Positions 47,899 to 59,820 of a stretch of DNA of 64,000 nucleotides are shown in pieces. The stretch is from Artemia franciscana (taxonomy: Eukaryota; Arthropoda; Branchiopoda; Anostraca; Artemiidae). Every line of letters begins with the position of its first letter. Position 1 is the first letter of the stretch. Under the pieces are notes generated by a model that saw only the letters and a list, made by a program, of their open reading frames with translations, ran no database searches and was not told the DNA's origin. Location: contig NW_027062768.1 of NCBI RefSeq assembly GCF_032884065.1, forward strand, positions 62,001 to 126,000, given 5' to 3'. The translations under genes and the position numbers were made by a program.

Positions 47899-48101
47899 TA
47901 TATATATAAATAAGTTGTATGTTTGTGTGTTTGTACGCATATGACGTCATTATAAGTATATAAGGCTTTGTATATGACGTCATTATAAGTATTTAGGGGG
48001 GCGATTCAAAGAGAAATTTTAGTATAAATCCTACAATGGCAGAAGAAACAGCCGAGGAAGCGGCTCAAAGAGTTAATGCCAAAAGGCTTGTGGCTATATA
48101 A
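47899..48101 (+). mobile_element. 5' end fragment of a Rep-coding Helitron
   Basis: Directly follows the previous Helitron: TATATAAATAAGTTGTATG, GTGTGTTTGTACGC, TGACGTCA at 47942 and 47979, then a short leader CAAAGAGAAATTTTAGT and an ORF start. It resembles the element at 20369-23112, whose 5' end also carries TGACGTCA sites before the Rep ORF. After the ORF start the sequence leaves the family. Two Helitrons sit end to end, a 3' end meeting a 5' end. Confidence 0.72.
48036..48101 (+). pseudogene. Truncated Helitron Rep ORF start (21 codons)
   Basis: Encodes MAEETAEEAAQRVNAKRLVA, Ile and a stop. The first 18 residues align with MAKADEDAQRVYAKKL, residues 12 onward of the larger ORF at 22174-22947, which supports the Met at 22914 as the true start there. 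It is cut off before the charged repeats. Too short for function. Confidence 0.65.
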
Positions 48102-51099
48102 TGATAATGATAGTGACAATGACAACATTGAGATTACCCCACATTTTAATACAGTTGGTAGTGCATTCACAATCGTATTTTTTACCACATTTTATTTCCT
48201 TCCACATCCCTATGATATAAGGACTTAGGAGCAGGAACCTGAGTTTCTTCAAGATCCTGGGAGGAGGAGGGGGAGTTGGAGCCAGTTTTCTCAAATCAAG
48301 TGAAAATGACAGTGAAGAATGAAAAATGAGCCATATATTACGATAAAAACAAAGAAAAATGAAAAATGAGCGGTTTGAAAATTACCACATAAATGAAGAA
48401 GAAGAAGAAGAGGAAAAAAGACTTACGTGTTTTGTATTGTTTAGACAATATATCCCTCTATGATCCTTTATTGAGTGAGAATTATTCCACAGCCAAGGCT
48501 AAAATAAGAAAAGCATCAACTTTTAATCACATTTTTACATTGTCTTTGGATGCTACTGGAACCAGTGGGCTCAATTATCGAATAGAGGGCATGTGCCCCC
48601 AGAATTTTTGCCTTTCCCTTTAGATTTTTAGAAATTCCTATTTTTGAGGACATTTTCAGTGAGAATACCTTTTTTTGTGTTTTCATTATAAAAAATAACA
48701 AAAAATTTGTCCTTCCCAGATATTGAAAAATATATTTCACCCCTCCCCCCCTAGGCAAAATTTTTATGGACTGACACCACTGATTGGTACCGTCTGTAAC
48801 TTTGCAATGAGAGCAAAAACGTAAACACTGACTTAAAAATACTTAGAGATGAGAGAATTGTATAAAAAACTCTTAGCTTTTCTTTATTATATTCATTGTT
48901 CCTGTCATTTAGACAAGAATTCAGAGGCTCTCTGGACTTACTCGGTGTCTACCAATTCAGACAAATTGTATTTATTACAGACAATTTGTATTCATTAGAT
49001 TTCGATCAACATCAAATGGGCATGCAATTTGTGTAAAACCTACAGAACCGTCTTCAATTCAGGGACAAAATTTACCCCGCAGCTGTAGAACTGCATCTAC
49101 TTTGCGGAGCTGATCTGCTTAGGAGCAAAGCCTGCCAGAACATCAGCAAATCACATCAGCAGCCTCTTACATTTGACGTTGTAACGCTGGTAGGTTGCCA
49201 TTTAGAGTTTGTTGCTTTTAAAAGCAAGTTAGATCACGAATCTGCTTTCAAATAGGCCCTTTTCAACCGTTTATGACCATCTGTTCTTATGACCATCTGT
49301 TCTTACGACCAGACCCCTTGGGATAAAATCCCTGTTCGAAATCTTATCCAATTTTTCTAAGAAGACATTAAATGTGCTGATGATGACAGCTGGTTGTACT
49401 TGTTCGCTTATGTTATCCTATTTCTTTATTTGCGCACTTTGTTGCTTCGTTGCCTTTAAGGTAAAGAAAGCAGCATTAGACTTTACAGTCCTTACCGGCG
49501 GTGCTGATCTCTATTTCTTAGGTCTTCAGCCGGGAAGTGCAATGGGGGGTTGGGGGCCAGCCATCCTGTGCTTTCGCACACCCTTCCTCTGTACCTTCTC
49601 CAGAAAGGTAGCCTTTGGTAGAATATATCTGGTTTTGGATAATATAACTTACGTTTTAATAAAAACATAAAATCACAAAGAGAAGAAAAACGAAGACAAT
49701 AAACAGCCAGTAAAAAAACCGAAAATTATGAAAATATGTCGCTCAAGACTTCCGCTTGATCGTTCTCAGTTCAGAATAAACTAAAAAAAAACAACCTAAA
49801 AACAAAACTGAAATATGATGACCCTTTCTTAGTAACGATGAAAGGGTAACTTGTCATGATTTTTGTCATGATTAGCCAGTGTGGTCTCAGAAATTATTTA
49901 CGGTTTAGCATAACTGGTCAATAGTAAGTTTAAAACAGGAATACCGTCAGAAAGACCAATCGAAGTAGGCTTCCAAAATGGTGGGTCAAAAATTATTCTT
50001 GGAATCAAATTATTTGTTTAAAATGGGTTGATTGAATGCAATTCAGTTGTAAATCACACGTTAGGCAAGGAATAAGTCAATCACACGTGTTCCTTTACAA
50101 GTATGTCAGCTTAATAAAACAGGGAGTTTCAAAATAATTTTTACCAGGTATAAGCTTCTAATCATCATTATTGGTAAATACGGATATTTTTCTCATTACC
50201 TTCCTGGGTAGAAAGTAAACATACCAACAAAAGCATCTTTTTATGTCCTTTCATAAATAATAATCTACTTCCTTCGCAAATTTTATTTTGAAGCTTTTAA
50301 ACGGACCCTTAAAGTGGCATACTGATCCTTATTATTTGTCAGCAAAAACTCATAACTAAAATTTTTAGAACTACTAAAAACAAAAAAAAAATACAAATAC
50401 TTACTAATTCAATTCCTAAGGATGCATGGCTTAACTCACCCCCTCCTACTCCAGAAGGTTAAATATAGAGCTCAATAGAACTTTTCGTATTACTTTTTAA
50501 AATAGAACGGAAATTTCAATACCGCCATTTGATTAGTCATACCAGTTTATAGTAATTAGACTCCCATCGGTTTTCAGCACTACGTATGAGTAGCAATAAA
50601 TAGACAGGGAAAAAAGAAGTAAATTAAAGTGGCAATACCTTTAACAGGCAGTGTTTTACTATGCTCTAAGTTCTTCTTATCCTGAATCTCCTATAGCTAG
50701 ATGCAAACTCAAAAAGGAAACATAGCCCCTGGCATATAATATATTAATTAGTAATTTCGAATCATCATGGTTGCAGCGATAACAGCAATCAAGCAAAGAA
50801 AGAACAATGCCCGATCGGTATTTCCGTGAAACCCTACTCCCATCGCATCCATTTTATCCTCAACACCCTATCATCGTGACTCAGATTTGAGACTTTTGGC
50901 ATATGAAAATTGTCCTGTAAAAATACTGATTGATTTTCCTTACAGTTAACTGGAAACGAGTTTCAACTTTCTGATTGTACTTCGTCTATATCCTTGCCCC
51001 CTTCCTCACCTTTATTACTGCTAAAATAATATAATCCCTTGCTTTGCTTCTCCGAGGTTCCACAACCTTAAGTTAAACTTCTACCCGGAGATTACCCAA
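48102..51099. other. Unannotated 3-kb stretch
   Basis: Contains (GAA)n at 48398-48420, AATGAAAAATGAGC doublets near 48320 and 48360, and a possible exon-like ORF at 49374-49670 with two hydrophobic runs. I recognise no family for it and see no repeat partner. Otherwise ordinary AT-rich non-coding DNA. Confidence 0.4.
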
Positions 51100-52120
51100 A
51101 CACATCGACTGTCGCGTTTTCCAAATCGTTTAAAATTTCCTAAATATTTAATACTAATATTCAAAGTCTTAATTATAATAAGCTCACCGAACTCGATACT
51201 CTATCAAAATCAAATCAGATTGATGTCATAGCCATTACAGGAGCGCAGTCGCATGACCCGGGTCCCAGGTCGTCTATCAAATTTTTCAACTCAGTTCTTT
51301 AAATCACCCATTCGGGAAAAAATGTCCTCCTTCACGATTATTCCAGGCCCTAGTCTATTCGAATATGATAAAATCCTCTGGCCATAAGTACTCCTCCGTC
51401 ACTTTACCGTAGCTGTTTTCTATTACTCGCCAAACCAAAATTATTGATGTTAAAGTAAAACAAATTGTTAAAATACCACTACTAGGGAGAAAACCTATCT
51501 TCATGTCATTCTAACTAATGTGAATAATTTTACGGTTTCCCTCAGCTTTGCCCCCATTGGGTGGGAGATATCATCTTCGCCTTCTTTTATTCCCCTCTTA
51601 AAATCTCAAGCATTACTTTTCAACAACTTATGACTCGTACAACCCTCTTCAGCATTTTGTCCTTCTTTCTTTAGGCATGTGGCTGAATGCTGAAGAATCA
51701 TCCGATATATACAATTTTACAAAATCTTGATTAAAAATTGCTACTTTCCACATAAAGCTTATTGATAAACATATAATTTGTTTCCCAGAAAAAAAAAGTT
51801 TTAAAAGACTCTACTGATAAACCCTAAATAAAATCAAACTATAAAAACAATAATTGGATACAAAAATTGGGTTAAAAAGATGTGTGGCAGGAGGACAGAT
51901 CAGCACAACCTCAGTCTATCTGAGTCCCCTAACGTTACTCCCAATAATCTTAACAGGTTCCTTGCTTCCATTTTACTGAGTCTTCCAGCATTGTCTTATC
52001 AATTACTAACAGATAATTTTCTCCTTCTTTTCTTGCTATTTATTCGTCTGAGATCAAAAAAAGGGTACTTGTATGATATGGACCGTACCGGTCAAGTTGT
52101 TTATTCATTGACGCAGTATA

Positions 52121-52315
52121 GAACCATTTTTTCTTCGTTAGTTTCTTTCAGCTTAGCATGAGACAATACAAAGAGAAGTGAAAGAATAGATGGAAAAATA
52201 TAACCTGCGGTTTTCATTATAGAATCATTTTTTCGTTAGTTTCTTTCAGCTTAGAGTGAGACAAGAACAAGAGAAGTGAAAGAACAGATGGAAAAATATA
52301 ACGTGGGCTACATAT
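52121..52315 (+). repeat. Two tandem ~98-bp copies inside the LINE relic
   Basis: TTCGTTAGTTTCTTTCAGC, AGAGAAGTGAAAGAA, AGATGGAAAAATATAAC occur at 52134-52205 and again at 52232-52303. Probably a later local duplication. Confidence 0.7.
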
Positions 52316-52690
52316 TTGCACATTAGGGGGGGAAATTTGGACAGTGTGAGGCCAGAAAACAATTTTTACTGCAAAATAATTTAACCTAATACATTAGGCG
52401 TGCAGATCCGCTATACTTTACCCCTCACACTAATGTGCAATTATATACCCCAAATTTGTTTCTAAAGCACTATATTTGTTATCATACTTAGGTATATTTC
52501 ATTAGGATTGAGCGTCAGAGAAACATATTAGAAGAATATTAGGCAGGGGCAATATCATCCAAGTACCGAAAGAAGAATTGGCAAAATAAGAAAAACAAGT
52601 GTTTGTCCTTTGGATATCCTATTTACTCTTTATATTGCTTTCAGTGAATTCCATGAAAAAGCCGGGGCTCCTTGCAGATTGGCTAAAGGA

Positions 52691-52936
52691 AAAAATCCTA
52701 CCTCTTAATGACCTGAATAAAAATCCTACTTCTTAATGACCTGAATAAAAATCCTACCTCTCAATGACCTGAATAAAAATCCTACCTCTCAATGACCTGA
52801 ATAAAACTCTTACCTCTTAAGGACCTGAATAAAAATCCTACCTCTTAATGACCTGAATAAAAATCCTACCTCCTGACCTGAATAAAAATCCTATCTCTTA
52901 ATGACCTGAATAAAAATCCTACCTCTTAGTAACCTA
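52691..52936 (+). repeat. 28-bp minisatellite grown out of LINE codons
   Basis: Nine copies of AAAAATCCTACCTCTTAATG plus ACCTGAAT, with one 4-bp deletion (near 52873). The first unit is in frame with DWLKEKILPLND upstream and the last with LPLSNLRQFRDLK downstream, so the array is an expansion of a single stretch of reverse-transcriptase codons. 28 is not a multiple of three, so each extra copy shifts frame. Confidence 0.92.
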
Positions 52937-53165
52937 AGGCAATTCAGGGACCTCAAATCCGCTTCTACTTCTCACTTCTTTGTTTTTCGTATCCAGTACA
53001 TTAAGAAAATCCCCGAAAAGCCTAATTCCTGGATGAATTTAACTTCTTTAGACCTTCAAAATGCATTTGAACTTATTAAGCACATTATACTAGTCGAGAA
53101 ACCTTTAAATGAATTCAACAATAATGTAGAAATACAATTTCCACCTTCTTATCTTAGATTGGGGG

Positions 53166-53989
53166 GGGGGAGGCTTACCCCTTGGAAACACTAGACCCTT
53201 GAAAACACTTTAAACTGATCTTTGACATCATTGAACCAACCTCAAAACACACCCCAAACACACCAACCCCAAACACAGCTACCTTTTCCTCTTGCAATTT
53301 TATTTTCGGTAACAAAAAGTCAATTCCCAAGTGTCGATTCATCCCAAAGGCTGTTGTATCATGTTTTCTGAATAAAATAGCCTATTGTCACTTTCACTGC
53401 TGATATTTTCCCCCCTTTTTTTGCGGAAGCCGGTTTTTGGAGTTTATAAGACGGATTTATTTTTTTTAGATTTATTAACATGCTTGGAACCTACATAGAA
53501 ACAGCAAATAACCGTATGCTCCCTAGATTAACGTTAACACGAAGCAACAGAAAACATTCGATAGCTTATTTTTTCGTTTCTTTTTCGATCGCCAAAAATA
53601 CGTTCCAAATTAAAATTCCTGACTAGTCAAAAAATCGTGTACTACAAAAAAGCTGATTTTGCAAGAGATTTGCAATTCTGAATAATTCATTAAATCCTAT
53701 ACTGACACACAAAAAAGAAACAATAAAAAGCCAATAAAAATAAATCTCTTTGTCATGAATATTTGGGATTATGCTTCTTCCTGACTAAGGAATTTTTATC
53801 TATTACATAGGTTTTTAGCTCCAACTAATAAATAATTTTAAAACTTTTTCTATAATAGAGGCTTTTCAAAGAAAGTAAAGAGCTAAATCAAACCAAAAAC
53901 GAACAGAAATAGAGACCAATAATTTTTCAAAAGTAAAAAGACCATATATCAAATTAAATAAATAAATAAAACCCAAAACGAACAGAAAT
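53166..53989. other. Unannotated stretch
   Basis: G-run at 53161-53170 and ACACCCCAAACACACC near 53240. 53860-53990 has weak resemblance to the foldback MITE arms (GAAAGTAAAGAGC, AAAAACGAACAGAAAT). Nothing coding. Confidence 0.4.
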
Positions 53990-54790
53990 GAATGAATGCA
54001 TGAGCAAAATGAGTGAGCTTTTAGACGTTTTGCGAGTTCAGGGTGCTAGAATAGGTTTGAAAATTAATATTAAAAAGACTAAGTCACTAAGGCTATGAAT
54101 AAGTGAAGATGAAAAGGTAACGTTGGATCACAAAAAAAATGATCAGGTGTGCAGTTTCACTTACCGTGGTAGTATTATTAGTAAAGAGGGTGGGAGCAGT
54201 GAAGATGTTAAAAGTAGAATAGCCATGGCTCAGGGTGTTTTTTCACATTAAAAAAAAAAAGGCTGAAAGACTAGGAAGATAAGTTTGCAAACCAATATTA
54301 GAATATTGGAAGGTATAGTGATGACACTGGTCAAATATGGCTCTGAAGCATAGGTGCTCCGAAAAGCAGATGAAGATTTACTAGATGTTTTCCAGAGAAA
54401 TTTCTCACGGATTATTCTGGGTACCCAGCTGACTGACGGTATTTTCAAACAGTAGGCTGTACGAAAAATGAGGATCAATCCCGATTTCTAGAGCTATAGT
54501 GAGAGAAAGACTGAGATGGATAGGGCATGTTCAGTAGATGAACAATGATCGATTACCGAAAATTATCCTTTTCGGCTAACCACCTAGGGCTAAACGGAAA
54601 ACAGCTCGTCCATGTCTAGGGTGGAAGGATGTCAAAAAGAAATATTTGAAGGATTAAGGAACTTCCTGGTAGGATGTAAAGAGGGAGGCTTTGAAAAGAC
54701 TGGGATTGAGGAGGAGCATGCGTAGCTGTTTTGGCCTCAGGCAGCTTGGTGCTGCGGTGAGTTGTCAGTAGTTGTAGTAGTAGCAGTAAA
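53990..54790 (+). pseudogene. LINE reverse transcriptase C-terminal fragment, second RTE-like family
   Basis: Frames joined by eye: MSELLDVLRVQGARIGLKIN, then KKTKSLRL, FTYRGSIISKEGGSSEDVKS, RIAMAQGVFS, ALRKAD-like sequence, DLLDVFQRNFSRIILGTQLT, RAIVRERLRWIGHV, NNDRLPKIILFG and a C-terminal ALKRLGLRRSMRSC. This is the region after the YADD box in RTE-type LINEs (the INxKTK and RGSxIS blocks). At least six stops and frameshifts. The 5' part is missing. The 3' end GGCCTCAGGCAGCTTGG, GTGAGTTGTCAGTAG, GTAGTAGTAGCAG is significant: see the minisatellite at 61387-63450. Confidence 0.75.
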
Positions 54791-55994
54791 CCCAAAACGA
54801 GGAGAAATTAAGAGGAGGGTGGCGGACACCCCCGTACCTTCTAAAGATTAGAACATAATTTGCACCTTACTAAATACTATTCTGGATTTGAGCTATGTAT
54901 TCTTTTCATAATGTCGAAAAATGAAAAAAAAATCACCATTATAACCAGGATTATTGGAAAAGACAACAAAAAATAAATGAATGTGGATGGAAATATATAT
55001 GCTAAAATTAATTCCTGATAGATCTGTTAAGTTTAAGAAAGAGAAAACATTTAAAGTGTATTTGTTTTCATTCGAGAGCAAACTAAGTTTTGGTCTTTAG
55101 AAGACGCGGGGGTCTTAAGCCCCACTCCTCTTAGTTTCTGCTTGTTTTGAGTTTCACTAGGACACTTCTTGATATTTCTGTTCGTCTTAGTTTTCATTTT
55201 TGATACCCCTTTCTACCTTGATACTCCTTTCTACCTGTCAAGGTTTATATTATATTATCCAACGTTCCTATTTTCTTATATAATTCCTTCTTTTTGCATT
55301 ATTTAGAACTTTTACTCCTCCAAAAATAGATTTCTGAGCCCATGTTTGACTGATTACATTAAAAACATCAGATGCAAAATTGCTGGTAGGTAATAATATC
55401 TGATTCTAGATAGAATTTGAATGTCTAGGTATCTCCATGTCTTTCAATCATACAAATTCTCCTAACCATAGAGAAATAGAGATATTACTTTAAAGATATA
55501 TTTATGCTAATGGCAAGGATTAGGGTATATGGTTTACGGTGCAAGAACAGAGAAACAGACGGATTATGTGTAAAATATTTTCTGACTCAAAACTTTTCTT
55601 TCTCTGTACTGGTTTAAAATTTCATACAAAAAAGGAAAATAAAATCCTATGCTCTGTTTACTGTCTCAAATTTTTATATAGTGATATTGGGTAAATAAAA
55701 TATCGGATAAAAAGTGGGCGTCATTTGAATTATTTTTCTGACACCTGCTTAAAGGATAACATTATTAATTTAGAAAATTCGTCAGAACAATTTACCAGTG
55801 GAATTGAAGGACACTTTTTAACACAAAAATTTATGCCAGTATTTTCCACTTCCTTTTTTAAATCAAATAAATTATTCTACGGGTCTAGAATTACGTTCAA
55901 ACGTCTAATACAGATTTGAATATATGTTTGGTGGCTCACTAATCCTTTAAATTATTTTAAATTAGTTAAATATAAAGGGTAGTCTTTTTAATTA
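54791..55994. other. Unannotated stretch
   Basis: Short MITE-like word (AACCCAAAACGAGGAGAAAT at 54788). No other repeat or exon recognised. Confidence 0.35.
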
Positions 55995-56740
55995 GTTCAG
56001 AAAGATCAGGTATATTTGCAGATAACTTGCCCGCATTTTATTTTGTGCCATGCGTCAGGTATAATGTTAAATTTTACTATTTGACACAGATTTTGCAAGC
56101 ATAACTGTTCTATTTATGTGTGCGAGTGTGTTGGTAAACTTATGGTTTTGTGTTAGGTCTGATCTATTGTGCAATTTCATATCCCTTATATCCTTTTATA
56201 TCCCGTATATTTTGTTAAGCGAAACGACAGATGATATCATTATATGGATTCTAGTTAGAAATGTGTTTCATATTTCTTTTATTTATTTTGAATTAGAATG
56301 ATCGAAAGTCATTTGGAATATTTATAGTCTGTTTGGAACGGTATCCGTATTTTCTATGCTATATGGCAAGTGCTAGGTTCAAGTTTATTATTTGACAGCC
56401 AGATTCTGCTAGCATAAGTGTTATATTTGGGAGTGTAAGTGTGTGTTTACGGTTTTATATTAGGTCTGATCGATTGTGAAATGTATTCCGTTGTAAAAAG
56501 TTCATATTCTGTTTATTGAAAACGACCACACAATGCCGTTATGAGGATTCCACTTCAAAATATGTTGCATATTTCTTTTCATTTATATTAAATCGGAATG
56601 ATCACTTGTCTCTTAGAATATTTATAGTCTGTTTGGAACGACCAGGAACAATGAACAAACTTACCCGTATTTCCTGTGCCATATGGCAAGTGCAAGGTTC
56701 AATTTTATTATTAGACAGCCATATTTCACTTCCGTATCTG
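55995..56740 (+). repeat. Tandem duplication, period about 312-320 bp, 2.3 copies
   Basis: ATTTGACACAGATTTTGC (56079), ATTTGACAGCCAGATTCTGC (56391) and ATTAGACAGCCATATTTC (56711) mark the copies. Also shared: TTAGGTCTGATC, GGAATATTTATAGTCTGTTT and TTTGGAACG. Confidence 0.7.
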
Positions 56741-58015
56741 TTACTCTTCCTTCTTGTTGTGACAAATTTCATGAGATCCTACAAAACACTTGATTTTAGG
56801 ATATCAATATAAAAAATTAAAGAAAAGTTGAATTCGTACAACCATAATTTTGATATATTAGCGCTGAATACAAAAATTGGTATACCAGAAGAAGTTCTAG
56901 TAAGGAAACAACTATTCTGGAAAAAAACAGCCTTATCAGCTGTTGTCTCATGTATGTACATACAGCCGTATCAGCTGTATGTCTTATCTGCTGTTGATTC
57001 TTTGTTATAAGAAATTGCATGAGATGGTATAAAATGAAAACTTTTTTTAAGGACAATTAAATTAATTTTAGGACAATCAGTTTAATTAATGAATTAAAAT
57101 TTTGAATTTGAGTTGATTCATTACTTATTTATTTAATTTAAGTCATTTAATTAATGTTAGTTCAATAGTTTCAACTTAATTTATTAACTTGAATGAATTA
57201 AATTAAGTTTTAACGAAATCTTAAATAAAAAGTTATAACCAAAGAGGTTGTTCATAACTATTATTTTGACACATAAAAGAGTATACAAAAGTAGTGAACC
57301 AATAGTTGTCCTAGCCAGTTTTAGCATAAAAGCAGTTCTAAACAGGAAATAGTCGTACAGAACACTCGTGGTTTGTACAGAAACAGTGTTCTAGAAAAAA
57401 AAAATCTAGACAGACATAGACTTCTCCGCACAAAAAAAACATAGTTATGGTGATATAAAACTTTTTGATAGAAAAAGCCTACTATCGACGTAAAAGGGCT
57501 GATTGTGACAAAAAAAATATAATTCAAGAAAATATAAGCTTATATAGATAGAAAACTAGATGTAGATAACAATTATCTCCCTAGACAAAAAAAGTAGTCT
57601 TCCCAATGCCCCGTTTCCATCCAGCGTTTTAGCAGAAAATGAGTCGTGTTGTAACTTGTTTAAAGTGAAAACATTCAAGATTACTTACTTCATGTTATTG
57701 AAAGCAAAAAGTGGGTTTGTAGCCCCTTCAACATACCCCTACCCCTCCCACTGCCAAAGTTTTAATAGAAAGGTAGCCAGATTGCACATTGTTTGAACTG
57801 GAATCACTCAAAATTATGATCTGTGCGACTCAAGAGTCAGAGTTAACCGATAGTCCTTCTAACATGTGTCTCCTCTTTTTACTCTCCTATCACCAAATTT
57901 GAAGTGAGACCTAGGCGAATTTCATCATGCCAAAGACGCAATGATGTAAGTGAGATCCATCTGTGTCATTGTGGAATGGAACTATCCGCCGCCATTCCAC
58001 TACTGCCTGCCACTG
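56741..58015. other. Unannotated AT-rich stretch
   Basis: Includes TAATTTAATT/TTAATTAATG AT patches around 57050-57200. ORFs lack recognisable content. Confidence 0.35.
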
Positions 58016-58270
58016 CAATCCTTTTAGTAGAAGGGAATATATGTGGCTCTCTTTTTTGAACCCGCATGAATCAGAGCACAGCATGGCAATCATGCTTTTT
58101 TAGTAGAAGGGTATATATGTGGCACCTTTTAGTAGAAGGGTATATATATGGCACCCTTTTTGAACCTGCATGAATCACAGCACAGCATGGCAATCATGCT
58201 TTTTTAGTAGAAGGGTATATATGTGGCACCTTTTAGTAGAAGGGTATATATGTAGCATGGCAATCATAGC
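58016..58270 (+). repeat. Nested tandem repeat, 29-bp units in a higher-order repeat
   Basis: TTTTAGTAGAAGGGTATATA plus TGTGGCACC occurs in pairs, and the pair plus TGAACCTGCATGAATCA, CAGCACAGCATGGCAATCAT repeats about every 120-130 bp. Two full higher-order units and a partial one. Confidence 0.85.
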
Positions 58271-58833
58271 ATAATTTTCTTTCTGTATGACTTTAGGCAC
58301 AAAGTGAACCTGTAATCCTTCCAACAGCATCTCCATAAGCAACTTCTCAGCAGAAATGTAGATAAGTGTTTGGTCCCCGATTGGAATGAAGATTGTGAGG
58401 CAACTACCGTCAGCCTTTTGATCATGGTAATGATGATTTTCAGAAGCGTGTACCCTTCAGCTATCTTTGCATAAAATTATTTAAAACTTCTTGATTAGAT
58501 AAGTGCCTTAAGCCAAGAAAATAGATGGATGTACTTCAGAGGTCTCGAAATTTCTGAGCCTCACTTACGTTCCACACGAAAGTACCTAGAATGCCAGGAC
58601 GTTACCTGGCCTCAAAGTTCATAATTCAGAGATTTCGCTTCTGTTACAGTGAGATACTTGTAGGTCAGAACCGGAAAGACGTATTTTTTTTTTCAGGGGA
58701 ATGGGGCTTATACTTCCGGCAAGCATAAATTGATTGTTTGAAACATATATTTGAGGATAAAGAGATTTTTCTTTTAATACCTGTCACGGAGAAAGACTTG
58801 TAATGAAAATTGAAAAGCATGTTTGTTTTCAGT
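58271..58833. other. Unannotated stretch
   Basis: Ends with a pyrimidine-rich TGTTTGTTTTCAG (58821-58832) that could be a splice acceptor for the repeat-coding frame at 58834, or chance. Confidence 0.35.
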
Positions 58834-58952
58834 GCTGAGGAGCCAATTACCTGCGCAGCTGAGGAGCCACATAACTGCGCAGCTGAGGAGCGACATACCT
58901 GTGCAGCTGAGGAGCCACACACCTGCGCATCTGAGGAACCACATATCTGCGA
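58834..58952 (+). repeat. 24-bp in-frame minisatellite encoding an octapeptide
   Basis: Five copies of GCTGAGGAGCCACACACCTG plus CGCA, all 24 bp apart, the last truncated by one. In the plus frame they code for AEEPHTCA with one Cys each; a sixth, diverged SEDRNIC-like copy follows at about 58984. A TTTTCAG precedes the first unit. It might be part of an exon of a Cys-repeat protein, but no neighbouring exon could be found. The minus frame is equally open, so coding is unproven. Confidence 0.6.
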
Positions 58953-59269
58953 AGTAGTTCTATTTTTATTCCTTTCCTACACATCTGAGGATAGAAATAT
59001 CTGTAGTCGTTCAAATGATTCTACAAAGATTTTAAATGATAATTGAACGGGATGACAAGGTTTCACAATTATCAGTAAAGTGTTTATGTGGAAGTAAAGT
59101 GTTTTAGAGGATGAGCTTAGATTTTATAGTTTTTAAATTTTATTTTGTAGTTTAAAATTTTCTTAGGTTTTTGCTTTTGAGGCAAAGTAACAAAGCTTTA
59201 GCTTATTACTTTTATTATCTTGTTACTTTGAAGTAACAAAGATGTTTTTTTTTAAGTAACAAAGTTGAT
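58953..59269. other. Unannotated stretch
   Basis: Contains AAGTAACAAAG repeats near 59185, 59231 and 59255. Nothing coding. Confidence 0.4.
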
Positions 59270-59820
59270 TGGGAGTCCGGAAATAGAAAATAGATTTATT
59301 CTTGAGCAGATACAAGGTTTTCCAAGACCAACTTTGGGGAGCGCGTAATTATTCTATTGAAGAAAAAATCTATCTTGTGATATACAAAACATTTTGACGA
59401 TTACGAACTGGAGTGTTCACTTAAAAATAAAGAAACAAAATCAAAGTTTTCCTTCCGCAATACTTTTGTCAGCGCAACGGAAGTCTAATTTTCACCTGAT
59501 TTGTAACTGGTTTCTGGTAAAAATAAAGAAAACATCAGCCAGAACTCTGACTTTCAAGCAAGAGCACTGACATCGGAAAATAGAGAATAAATCTATTTTA
59601 AAACAGAAACAGCGTTTTCTGAGACCGTCATTAAGGAAAATGTAATCATTTTGTTGAAGAAAAAAATCTGTCTTGAGATATTCGAAATGTTTTGACGATT
59701 ACCGGCTTCAGCTTTTACTATAAGATGATGAAACAAAATTAATAACTAAAGTATAATTCTCACTTAGTTTCCAGCTGGTTTTTGGTAACAAATAAAGAAC
59801 ACATCAACAAGAATTCTGGT
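59270..59820 (+). repeat. Diverged tandem duplication, period about 298 bp
   Basis: GGAAATAGAAAATAGATTTA, GAAGAAAAAATCTATCTTG, TTTTGACGATTAC (59393 and 59690), AATAAAGAAAACATCA-CAGAA recur in order. Copies are about 70% alike. Confidence 0.65.

Larger units (their letters stand above)
51100..53165 (+). pseudogene. Decayed CR1/L2-like LINE spanning endonuclease to reverse transcriptase
   Basis: In several frames: NTNIQSLNYNKLTELDTLSK, NQIDVIAITGAQSHDPG (start of the APE-type endonuclease, with the catalytic ITE Glu changed to Gly), then IIPGPSLFEYD and TYLHVILTNVNNF, APIGWE (endonuclease end, SDH box lost). The linker reads PNVTPNNLNRFLAS at 51935. The reverse-transcriptase start follows as PGLLADWLKEKILPLND, RQFRDLKSASTSHFFV and LTSLDLQNAFELIKH (motif A). 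It aligns with the LINE at 44459 (FGNLRKTSTTHYLV, LVLIDFQKAFDLVDH). It is interrupted by two tandem repeats (52121-52315 and 52691-52936) and has many stops. Everything after motif A is missing. Confidence 0.75.

Noticed and set aside
49374..49670. 98-aa ORF with hydrophobic segments as a membrane protein gene
   Set aside because: No splice context, homology or repeat of the frame that I can recognise; left as unannotated.
52691..52936. CRISPR-like array
   Set aside because: Units are contiguous with no unique spacers, and the DNA is eukaryotic.
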